This document shows positions 46,234 to 53,806 of a stretch of DNA of 64,000 bases, piece by piece (position 1 is the first letter of the stretch; every line of letters starts with the position of its first letter). This stretch comes from Nannocystis pusilla (GTDB lineage Bacteria; Myxococcota_A; Polyangia; Nannocystales; Nannocystaceae), in the NCBI RefSeq assembly GCF_020073745.1, contig NZ_JAIRAU010000037.1:22573-86572 (forward strand). Reading direction: 5' to 3'. The translations under genes and the position numbers were made by a program. Below the pieces are notes generated by a model that saw only the letters and a list, made by a program, of their open reading frames with translations, was not told where the DNA came from and searched no databases.

Positions 46234-46962
46234 ATGTCCAGGCGCCTCGCCTTCCTGCTCGCGGTGTTCGTCGCGGACTGGCTGGCCTTCCTCCCCGTCC
46301 GCCTCGGGTACGCGCCCATTCACACGTCGCTCGGCCGCCTGCTGATGATCTCCGGGTCGAGCGTTGTGGTCTGCGTGGCGGCCGTGGTTCTCGCGCGCCG
46401 CCGCGATCTGTTCACAGCCGCCGATCTCGGCCTGACGCCCACGGAGACCCAGCGAGCGCGGGCGATCGTCGGGGGGCGGTTCGCGCTCGTGTTGCTCGGC
46501 CTGTTCGTCGGCGCTGCGCTCCTCCACATGCTCCCGCCGGTGAACTACAGCCTGTGGAACCGCCTGAGCTACCCCGAGTTTGTGGACGAGCTGCGCCGGC
46601 ACGAGTGGCGCGACTCGTTCGCTCGCAGCGTCCCGCCCGTCGACGCGGCGGACGCTGCGATCGTGTTCGTGCACGGTGTCATTCTGTCGCCCTTGACGGA
46701 GGAGATACCCTACCGCGCGCTGTTCATGCCGACCGTGTTGCCGTACCTCGGTCGCCACGGCGCGGCGCTCGCGTCGGGCGTCGTGTTCTTCGGACTGCAC
46801 GTCCTGGTCTACGGCCTCACTCCCGCGGCCGACTACTTCCTCGCGGGCGTCGCATACGCCTACTTCTTCGGCTGGTTCGGCCTTGCAGGTGCTGTTGCCG
46901 TCCACGCAGGAGGTAACTTCGGTCTCCTCCTCTTGGCGCTCTACGTTGAATTCTGGGCATGA
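46234..46962 (+). CDS. CPBP-family intramembrane metalloprotease
   Basis: A 242-residue membrane protein with about eight helices. Motif 1 EE-x3-R is Glu156-Glu157 and Arg161 (LTEEIPYRALF), motif 2 F-x3-H ends at His189 (FFGLHVLV), and motif 3 H-x3-N is His224/Asn228 (VHAGGN). These are the catalytic and metal-binding residues of the Rce1/CAAX-like family, which also includes bacteriocin-immunity and -processing proteins. The ATG at 46234 starts directly before the first helix. It is the last gene of the operon from 44884 and precedes the repeat array. Confidence 0.88.
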   Translation: MSRRLAFLLAVFVADWLAFLPVRLGYAPIHTSLGRLLMISGSSVVVCVAAVVLARRRDLFTAADLGLTPTETQRARAIVGGRFALVLLGLFVGAALLHMLPPVNYSLWNRLSYPEFVDELRRHEWRDSFARSVPPVDAADAAIVFVHGVILSPLTEEIPYRALFMPTVLPYLGRHGAALASGVVFFGLHVLVYGLTPAADYFLAGVAYAYFFGWFGLAGAVAVHAGGNFGLLLLALYVEFWA

Positions 46963-46989
46963 CCCCGCCGCCTCGGTTCCGCTTGCACG

Positions 46990-47970
46990 ATCGCCGGAGC
47001 AACACCACGGCCGCGCGCCTCGCCGGGGCAACACCGCGACGGGGCTCAGCGCCACGCCGAGCACGAGCGGGATGCACGGCGGCGTCCTCGCGGTGTCGTT
47101 CGGCGCGAGCGCGCTCCGCGGTGTCGCTCGGCGCGATCGTGCCCGTCGGCGTTGCTCCCGGCGAGGTGGAGCGCGTGTTGCTCCCGCGAGGCACTGTCGG
47201 CGCGATTCGTGCGGCCGTCGGTGTTGTTCCGGGAGGCGGTGTCGCTCGGCGCCACCGGTGTTGTTCCCGGCGAGCCGCTGTCGCTCGGCGCCGCCGGTGT
47301 TGTTCCCGGCGAGCCGCTGTCGCTCGGCGCGAACGCGGCCGCCGGTGTTGCTCCCAGCGTGCTGTCGCTCGGCGCCCGGCGAGGCGGTGTCGCTCGGCGC
47401 GATCGTGCGGCCGTCGGTGTTGCTCCCGGCGAGGAGTGTGTTGCTCCCGGCGAGCTGCTGTCGCTCGGCGCCGCCGGTGTTGCTCCCAGCCGCTCGCCGG
47501 TGTCGCACGGTCGTCGGTGTTGCTCCCGGCGCGCCGCTGCGGCGGGACCATGGGGCCGCCGCTCCGCGAGCGCGGTGTTTCGCTCCGCGCGAGGCGGTGT
47601 CGCTCCGCCGCAACCAGCGCGGCCGTCGGTGTCGCTCCGCCGCGAGCGCGCGGCCGTCGGTGTTGCCCCGGCGAGGCGGTGTCGCTCCGCGCGACCGTGG
47701 GCTGTCGGTGTTGCTCCCGGCGAGCCGCTGGTTGCTCGCCGTGATCGTGCCGCCGGGGGCGGTGCCCGGCGACGTCGCTCGGCGCCGCCTGTTCCCGGCG
47801 AGCCGCTGTCGCTCGGCGGCGAGCCGCTGTCGCTCGGCGCGAACGCGGCCGCCGGTGTTGCTCCCGGCGAGCCGCCGTTGCTCGACGCGACATCGCCGAG
47901 CAACACCAGCGCGCGCTCGCACGCTCGCGCAGCACTTCGCGGACGGAGCAACACGTCGCAGGCTGAGCAA
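46990..47970 (+). repeat. GTTGCTCC repeat array A
   Basis: About 1 kb built from a degenerate unit of 35-57 bp whose core is GGTGTTGCTCCCGGCGAG followed by GCTGTCGCTCGGCGC. I count about a dozen GTTGCTCC/GTTGTTCC cores and a similar number of GTCGCTCGG elements. Unit length varies by inclusion of short blocks such as GATCGTGCGGCCGTC. Near the gene (47885-47970) the core appears in the opposite orientation (GAGCAACAC). All frames are open but give only GVAPGEPLSLGA-type repeats, so I treat it as non-coding. It lies directly upstream of the HTH gene at 48060. Confidence 0.85.
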
Positions 47971-48059
47971 CGCCGCGCGCTCGCTCGCGGCTCCGCGCTT
48001 GTTCGGTCGCGCGACGAACACCCTTGTCGGCGTCGGCGTCCGGCCTATGCTCATCACCT

Positions 48060-48983
48060 ATGGCAACGCGGCGGTGGTTCGGGGATCTGGCGAAGTGGAT
48101 GCGTCAGGAGGGGATGAGCAAGGAAGAGGTCGCGAAACTGTCCGGACACAAGGCGGCGCACGTGCTCGCGCTGTTCGCCGACCCAAGTCCGAACCCGTCG
48201 CTACAGCTCTACCTGGACCTACTCGACGCCGCGGAGGCCCGGTTCGCCGGCGTCGACGAGAACACACCGCGGGCCGTGGTGGAACGCCTCGGGGCCGTGA
48301 TGGAGGCGCGGGACATCTCGACGTCGAAGCTCGCGCGTCTCGCCGAGGTCAACCGGCCGCAGCTCAGCACCTTGTTCAACGATCCCGATCCGAACCCGAA
48401 ATTGGCGGTGATCGATCGCATCGTTGAAGCGCTCGAGATCGAGGACGACTTCGGGATCATGTCGGCCGAGGCGAGCGAGGCCGACGATGACGACGAGGCC
48501 GACGACGACCACGCCGACGACGATGACGAGGCCGACGGCGACGAGGCCGACGAGTCCGACGACGACGACGCGGACGACGACGACGAGGCCGACGACGACG
48601 AGGCCGACGAGGCCGACGACGACGAGACCGACGAGGCTGACGACGACGAAGCCGACGAAGAGGCCGACGGCGAGGCCGACGAAGAGGCCGACGAAGAGGC
48701 CGACGAAGAGGCCGACGGCGAGGCCGACGACGACGACGACGACGACCAGGCGGACGACGACGAGCGCGCCACGGACGACATCGCCAACGAACAGGCAAAT
48801 CAGATCAGGGCTCTACAGCAGCAGAATGCGGTGCTACGGCAGCAGGTCCAGCAGAACGAGACCGAGCTCCGCGAGCTCAAGGGAAAAAAGAAATGGTGGC
48901 GTACGGCCCTCGAAGTGGTCACGGGGGCGGCTGCCGTCGGGGGAGCGGCCTACCTCGTGACTCGGCCACCGCCGAAGAAGTGA
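48060..48983 (+). CDS. Membrane-anchored tandem-HTH protein with acidic spacer
   Basis: A 307-residue protein. Residues 1-60 (RRWFGDLAKWMRQEGMSKEE, VAKLSGHKAAHVLALFADP) and about 75-130 (MEARDISTSKLARLAEVNRP, QLSTLFNDPDPNPKL) are two related XRE-like HTH units; both end in a D-P-x-P-N-P signature. Residues about 140-240 are almost only Asp, Glu and Ala in repeats such as DEADDDEAD. A coiled coil (QIRALQQQNAVLRQQVQQNE) and a single C-terminal transmembrane helix (TALEVVTGAAAVGGAAYLV) follow, with a short basic end. It is paralogous to the convergent gene at 49060 and preceded by array A. The HTH half should be cytoplasmic. Function unknown. Confidence 0.82.
   Translation: MATRRWFGDLAKWMRQEGMSKEEVAKLSGHKAAHVLALFADPSPNPSLQLYLDLLDAAEARFAGVDENTPRAVVERLGAVMEARDISTSKLARLAEVNRPQLSTLFNDPDPNPKLAVIDRIVEALEIEDDFGIMSAEASEADDDDEADDDHADDDDEADGDEADESDDDDADDDDEADDDEADEADDDETDEADDDEADEEADGEADEEADEEADEEADGEADDDDDDDQADDDERATDDIANEQANQIRALQQQNAVLRQQVQQNETELRELKGKKKWWRTALEVVTGAAAVGGAAYLVTRPPPKK
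48478..48770. repeat. GACGAGGCC/GACGAC low-complexity repeat coding the acidic spacer
   Basis: Triplet- and nonamer-based repeats of GAC, GAG and GCC run for about 290 bp in frame inside the HTH gene. The paralogue has a coiled coil of normal complexity at the same position, so the tract probably expanded after duplication. Confidence 0.75.
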
Positions 48984-49059
48984 CGGTGAGATGCGCCTCC
49001 CGACGGGCGCCCGCACAGCAGCGCAGACGCCTGTCTGCACGCTGGCGGTCGTCACCTCG

Positions 49060-49986
49060 CTACGATCGGCCTCGCGCTCCCTGCACGGCAAGCGCTGCGC
49101 CAACGCCGACAGCGAAGCCCGTGAGGCCGAGCAGGATCTTGCTGCCGAGGCTCCAGTCCTTCCGAGCGGCCAGATCCGCGATCTCGGCCCGATCCTGCAT
49201 GTGAAGCCGCTCGAGCTCGCGGTTGGCTTGCTGCAACCTGGCGATCTCGGCCCGATCGTCGGCTCGGATGCGCTCGAGCGAGACGTTCGAGCCGCGCAGC
49301 CTGTCGAGCTCGGCGGCCTCGTCCGCGAGCCGCTTCTCGAGCGCGACGTTCTGCTCGTGAAGCAGCCGGACACGCTCTGTCAACTCGGCCACTGCCGCCT
49401 GGGCCTTGGCTTCCGCCGCGCGCTCCGCATCGGCGAGGCGGCGCATCGCTTCGGCCGCCGACATCGTGGGCGACGGGTTGGGCACGGCTCGCAGGTGCCG
49501 CACCTTCGCCTCCTGCTTCACCGCCTCGACATCCTCGAGGCCGATGGCGATCGCCTGCTCTACTTCCTCTTCCATGAAGCTGACGAGCCCAAACTCCTGT
49601 TCGACGCCCAGCGCGGCGACGAGACGATCGAACGTCGCCAGCGTGGGGTTCGGATCGGGGTCGTTGAGCAGGCTGCTAAGCTGCGAACGGTTGATGCCGG
49701 AGCGGTTGGAGAGCGCCGACACGGTCTTGATCTCCTCGCGTGCGATGATCTCCTTGATCCGCTCAATGACTGCCACGGGCTCATTGACCAGAACACCGTG
49801 GAAGCGAGCGCCGGCGGTCTGGACGAGCTCGAGGTAGAGCGCCAGCTTGGGGTTCGGGTCTTGCTGCTCGAACAGCCCGAGCACGTGAGCAGAGCTGTGC
49901 CCCGAGCGCTCCGCCAGATCCTGCTTGCTCATGCCCGAGCGTCGCAACCATGACTCCAACTCCCCGAACCACCGACGCGTGCCCAT
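49060..49986 (-). CDS. Membrane-anchored tandem-HTH protein with coiled-coil spacer
   Basis: A 308-residue paralogue of the 48060 product. The first unit (TRRWFGELESWLRRSGMSKQ, RSGHSSAHVLGLFEQQDPNP) and second unit (LSNRSGINRSQLSSLLNDPD) align with it. The spacer (about 145-285) is a long coiled coil (AMRRLADAERAAEAKAQAAV and onward) instead of acidic repeats. A C-terminal transmembrane helix (ILLGLTGFAVGVGAALAV) ends the protein. The two genes converge with 76 bp between their stops. It is preceded by array B in the same relative orientation as array A to its gene. Confidence 0.82.
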   Translation of the reverse strand: MGTRRWFGELESWLRRSGMSKQDLAERSGHSSAHVLGLFEQQDPNPKLALYLELVQTAGARFHGVLVNEPVAVIERIKEIIAREEIKTVSALSNRSGINRSQLSSLLNDPDPNPTLATFDRLVAALGVEQEFGLVSFMEEEVEQAIAIGLEDVEAVKQEAKVRHLRAVPNPSPTMSAAEAMRRLADAERAAEAKAQAAVAELTERVRLLHEQNVALEKRLADEAAELDRLRGSNVSLERIRADDRAEIARLQQANRELERLHMQDRAEIADLAARKDWSLGSKILLGLTGFAVGVGAALAVQGARGRS

Positions 49987-50029
49987 AGTCGTCTATCGTA
50001 GGACCCGCCTGGCCGTGGTCAAGCTCCTG

Positions 50030-50660
50030 TTGCTCGGCGCGATCCAACACTGTTGCGCCGCGTCAGGACGCGAGGCGCGACGTCGCGAGTGCTGTCGAGC
50101 GCGGCCCAAGACAGCCCACGATCGCGCGGCGTGACACCGCCTCGCCGGGAGCAACACCGACGGCCGCGCGGTCGCGGCGGAGCGACACCGCCGAGCGACA
50201 GCGGCACGCCGGGAGCAACGCCGACGGCAGCGCGGTCGCGGCGGAGCGACAGCGACTCGCCGGGAGCAACACCGGCGGCGGCACGATCACGGCGAGCGAC
50301 AGCGGCTCCGGGAGCCCGGCGGCCGCGTTCGCGTGGAGCCGGCCGCATAACGCTCGCGGCGGAGCTACACACCTCGCTGGGAGCAACACCGACGGCCGCA
50401 CGAGCGCGCCGAGCGACACCGCCTCGCCGGGAGCAACACCGACGGCCGCGCGGTCGCGGCGGAGCAACACCGGCGGCGCCGAGGGACAGCGGCTGGCCGG
50501 GAGCAACACCGACGGCCGCACGAGCGCGCCGAGCGACGGCGGCTCGGGAGCAACACCAACGGAGCGGCTCGCCGGGAGCAACACCGACGGCCGCGCGGTC
50601 GCGGCGGAGCGACATCGCCTCGCCGGGAGCAACACCGACGGCCGCGCGGTCGGCCACTCC
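50030..50660 (-). repeat. GTTGCTCC repeat array B
   Basis: On the plus strand it reads GGGAGCAACACCGACGGCC, then GCGGTCGCGGCGGAGCGACA; on the minus strand this is the same GGTGTTGCTCC/TGTCGCTC unit as array A. About ten GAGCAACACC cores occur. Next to the gene (50030-50060) the core is inverted (CTGTTGCTCGGCG), mirroring array A. Units with identical stretches of about 40 bp recur, so copy number is probably unstable. Confidence 0.85.
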
Positions 50661-51590
50661 CGCGCTCGCACGGACGCCGGCCGGTGCCGCCGCACGGGCG
50701 CGTCGGCGGGGCGGTGTTGGCCGTGTGCGCGGGCCCGCCAAGCCGGCGCGGGGCGGAGGTGTTGGCCGCGCGCAGGCTGTGGCGCCGCGCGGGGGGCGGC
50801 GGCCGGGGTGTGGATCGCCGGAGGGGTGTTGCTCGCCGCGAGATTGCCCCGAGTGCTCCTGTCCTCGGGCCTCGAGTGGGCGATCAGTTCTGCCAACCTC
50901 GAGGCGATCAGTGAGGCCGACCCTTGACAGCCCGCGCCCCCTCGCCGACGTCGCGCGCGGAGCAACGGCCTGCGCGCGCGGAGCAACAGCCCAAGCGGAG
51001 TGTTGGCCGGCGCGCGCTGTTGTGCTGCGCGGCGTCGGCGAGGCGGGGCGCGGCGCGCAGATTTCGCCCACTGTGCGCGCCTGTTGTGTTGCTCTCGCGT
51101 TCGCGCGTTGGGTCGCGTGCAGCGAGCGACGCGACGCGCGGTGTCTCGCGGGCACGAGCGGGCCACGGGTGCGCGCGTGTTGCACGTGTTCTGGCACCTA
51201 CCCCCCTTACGGAAGGTCTACGCACCCTCTTTCGGCCAACTCCCGTGTCTTGCTCACAGGAACTCTACTAACGAGTCGGCCTGAGTTCTCGGTTACGAGC
51301 CCCCGGCGACGCGCCGGCGGACGAAGGCCGCTACCGCGTTAACCGCCGGGGAGGAGGGTGACTATCAGAAGGCTCCTTAGGGTCGAATCCCAGAATCGCT
51401 GCTCGGGTCTCGTTTCGCGTGACGTGCGCGCATTCGAGGATACGACGGGAGGTAAATACTCAGATGCGGCAGGCGAGCTGCCTCGGTCGCGTTTTGCAAT
51501 CGTCGCTACAACATGCTTTGTGAGTAAAGGCAACTTGTCATTTGCAGACAGGTCTTGAACGCGACGCCCTCGTCAGATATCCATCGAACC
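50661..51590. other. GC-rich non-coding stretch with degenerate array units, then AT-richer leader
   Basis: 50661-51180 has scattered GGAGCAAC and GTGTTG elements (50955-51010, 51060-51090) but no repeat order and no supported gene. From about 51190 the base composition drops in G+C, marking the upstream region of the metalloprotease gene. A GGGTCGAATCCC at about 51380 resembles a tRNA T-arm, but no cloverleaf can be built. Confidence 0.4.
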
Positions 51591-52934
51591 ATGGACAAAC
51601 AACGGTCTTTTTGTGCAGTTCTGGTGGGAGCGCTCGGTAGTGCAATCGGGAGTGGTGGTTGCGAGCTTGAGGCGGAAGATGAAGTCGACGCGGTCGAGTC
51701 CCCCTCGGCTCGAGGGCCCGAGCCCAATGCGGTTATCAATCAGATTGTCATCGAGGCGTCGGTGACGCAGCGTCATCAACCGGTTTGGATCTCGAAAACG
51801 ACCCGAGCGATTCTCGATACTTCGAGCTCGGAGGCAAACTCCGCGTCCGCGGTCCTCTGGACCCCATATACCCTGACCATCCAGCGTGTGATCTCGGGCA
51901 ACGCCATGGCCGGGGCGACGATCGGCCTGTGGATCCCGGGTGGTAAGAAGGGTGACTTCCTTTCTGGAGAGAATGTGACCATCGACTATGTCTTTGGACA
52001 CGAGCATCTCACGCAAGGCCAGACTTACAACCTCACGCTCGTGGCGATTCCGGCGGTGACGGCGCCTACGGGGTGCGTGTCCTGCCCGACGCTCCCGGCT
52101 GCGACGTACGCGGCTCAGATGTCGGGGGGAGTCCAGTTCCCTGCGCCTCTTGATATTGCGCTCCCTGGTTGTCCAACCTGGGACAGTATCAACACGCCGC
52201 TCGCGTCCGCGCTATGGGGGAATTTCACCCATCGCGTCTCCGAGGTAGATCCGGCCGAGGATCCTGATGTCGTGAATCTGCCGTCCAAGGTGTTCGCGTT
52301 GCACTCCGGGCTCGGAAGTTCGGGGAATGATTGCGATATGGCGACCCCCGTGACCGAAGGTATCTGGATGTGGGAGGAGGCGGTCTACTGGAACGACCCC
52401 AACGCGGCATGGAGCCGCATCAGCATGGGGGCGCCTGAGAACTCGAATTGCAACTTCAATGCGACGGATCAGGTGAACTGCATCCGCAAGGGAACCATGT
52501 CGATTCCAGTGCCGTGCGCCAACCCGATGCCGGGGCAGATGTGCGCCGCTGCGGCACGGACGCACATCAACGCCCCTTGGAACAGCGCGCTCGATCGGGC
52601 AACCTACACCGATACGGACATCGAGATCAACGTCACCGACTTCGACTTCCGCTGGGGGCCGTGTCATACCCCGCCGTTCCAGTCGAACTACGACCTGAAC
52701 AAGGTCATCGCTCACGAGGTTGGACACGCATGGGGGCTCGACCACCGGAACTGCGGCGAAGATCTCATGCGTGCGGATGGTCTGCCGGCACAGATGAATG
52801 CGCGGTGGATCAACGAGGAGGACGTGCGCCGGATTGAATTGCTCTACCCGTATGAGAAGCGGTGCCCGACCTGGGATTGGCTCGAGTACGAGAGTTGCTG
52901 GTGTAACGTCAACACCGGCTGCGTGCACATCTAA
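51591..52934 (+). CDS. Secreted metzincin-like metalloprotease (lipoprotein)
   Basis: A 447-residue protein from ATG 51591. Signal followed by GSGGCELE, a likely lipobox at Cys24. The long N-terminal part contains WTPYTLTIQRVISGNAMAG and GKKGDFLSGENVTIDYVFGH, typical of secreted proteins. The zinc motif HEVGHAWGLDH (His375, Glu376, His379, His385) is the metzincin HExxHxxGxxH, and a following LMRADG may provide the Met-turn. The C-terminus is Cys-rich (CPTWDWLEYESCWCNVNTGC). It has lower G+C and more Asn/Thr than neighbours, suggesting separate ancestry. It is 17 bp upstream of the next lipoprotein. Confidence 0.85.
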   Translation: MDKQRSFCAVLVGALGSAIGSGGCELEAEDEVDAVESPSARGPEPNAVINQIVIEASVTQRHQPVWISKTTRAILDTSSSEANSASAVLWTPYTLTIQRVISGNAMAGATIGLWIPGGKKGDFLSGENVTIDYVFGHEHLTQGQTYNLTLVAIPAVTAPTGCVSCPTLPAATYAAQMSGGVQFPAPLDIALPGCPTWDSINTPLASALWGNFTHRVSEVDPAEDPDVVNLPSKVFALHSGLGSSGNDCDMATPVTEGIWMWEEAVYWNDPNAAWSRISMGAPENSNCNFNATDQVNCIRKGTMSIPVPCANPMPGQMCAAAARTHINAPWNSALDRATYTDTDIEINVTDFDFRWGPCHTPPFQSNYDLNKVIAHEVGHAWGLDHRNCGEDLMRADGLPAQMNARWINEEDVRRIELLYPYEKRCPTWDWLEYESCWCNVNTGCVHI

Positions 52935-52951
52935 TTCGGAAGGATGCGAGG

Positions 52952-53806
52952 GTGCCTGATACTCGTGCCACCATGCTTGTTGTCGGGCTCCTGCTCATGG
53001 GCTGTCGGACGCGCAGTCACGACCGCGCCACGTCGCCGCCGCCGCGGGCGAATAGCGCCGCGGCGCCCCACGGGCTCGACTCGTTGGGGTCCTCGGTGGA
53101 CGCCAGCACCCCCAAGGCAGAGGCGCCGCAGGAAGGCTGCAGCGAGCCGAGCAATCGGACATTTCTTTCGTTCGGCTGGATCCCTGGGAAGGCGCAGCAG
53201 GCAGTGGCGGTGCGGCTTCACGACAGCGAGCTGCCGACAGCGCTGACGACGATGGAGGGAGCGTCGGAGTCTCCGTTCGGACAGGCGAGGGTCCTCGGTC
53301 CTATCGTCGCGTCGGTGCGAGGGAAACTACCTAGCGTACGCCAATTCCTCCGCGCGGTGCAACTGGATCCGGGCGAGGCACTGTTCTTCACCACGAGTTC
53401 GGAGATCGGGGTTTGGGCGTTCCCCGTACCCTGCGCGCTGAATCTCGAGGCCACGTGGACTCGGCTTGGTTTGCGGCCCAGCACTGTCGTGGATGTTCCG
53501 GGTGCCACCGTCGCCGTCGGCGAAGCGCCCTGGGGGGTCGTTCATTTCTCGTCCGGGCAAATGTGGCTGGTCGGCAAGACGAACCAGGACGAGCTGGTGC
53601 AGTGGCTGACAGATCTCAGAGGGTCGCTCTCGGGAGGTCCGAACCTGTTGGCCCCCGAGCTCCGCAAGGGCGTTGACGCGTCGTTACAAGTGGTACTGAC
53701 GCTCCCCGGCGACCCGTACCACGTGCGGATCTGGCGAGCAACGGGTTCGGAGCTCGCCACGGGAGCTGTCCTCTACGAAGTCGGGGTCCCCATTCCTCGG
53801 CGTTGA
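52952..53806 (+). CDS. Lipoprotein, unknown function
   Basis: A 284-residue protein starting at GTG 52952 (ATG 52973 possible). Lipobox LLLMGC. A Pro/Ser/Ala linker precedes a domain from about residue 70 with beta-rich segments (ATVAVGEAPWGVVHFSSGQM) and one Cys pair. It follows the metalloprotease by 17 bp and may be its partner or inhibitor (inference from position). It ends 98 bp before the IS66 element, with a short GTTGCTCGG-containing stretch between (53815-53880). Confidence 0.65.
   Translation: MPDTRATMLVVGLLLMGCRTRSHDRATSPPPRANSAAAPHGLDSLGSSVDASTPKAEAPQEGCSEPSNRTFLSFGWIPGKAQQAVAVRLHDSELPTALTTMEGASESPFGQARVLGPIVASVRGKLPSVRQFLRAVQLDPGEALFFTTSSEIGVWAFPVPCALNLEATWTRLGLRPSTVVDVPGATVAVGEAPWGVVHFSSGQMWLVGKTNQDELVQWLTDLRGSLSGGPNLLAPELRKGVDASLQVVLTLPGDPYHVRIWRATGSELATGAVLYEVGVPIPRR

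Noticed and set aside
46990..47970. CRISPR array
   Set aside because: Units are degenerate, vary in length, have no unique spacers of constant size, and no cas genes are near.
46990..47970. Repeat protein encoded by the array (GVAPGEPLSLGA-type repeats)
   Set aside because: All six frames are open to similar extent, unit lengths are not multiples of three, and no start with a ribosome site stands out.
51360..51400. tRNA gene suggested by GGGTCGAATCCC
   Set aside because: The loop would be one base short and no acceptor, D or anticodon stem can be drawn around it.
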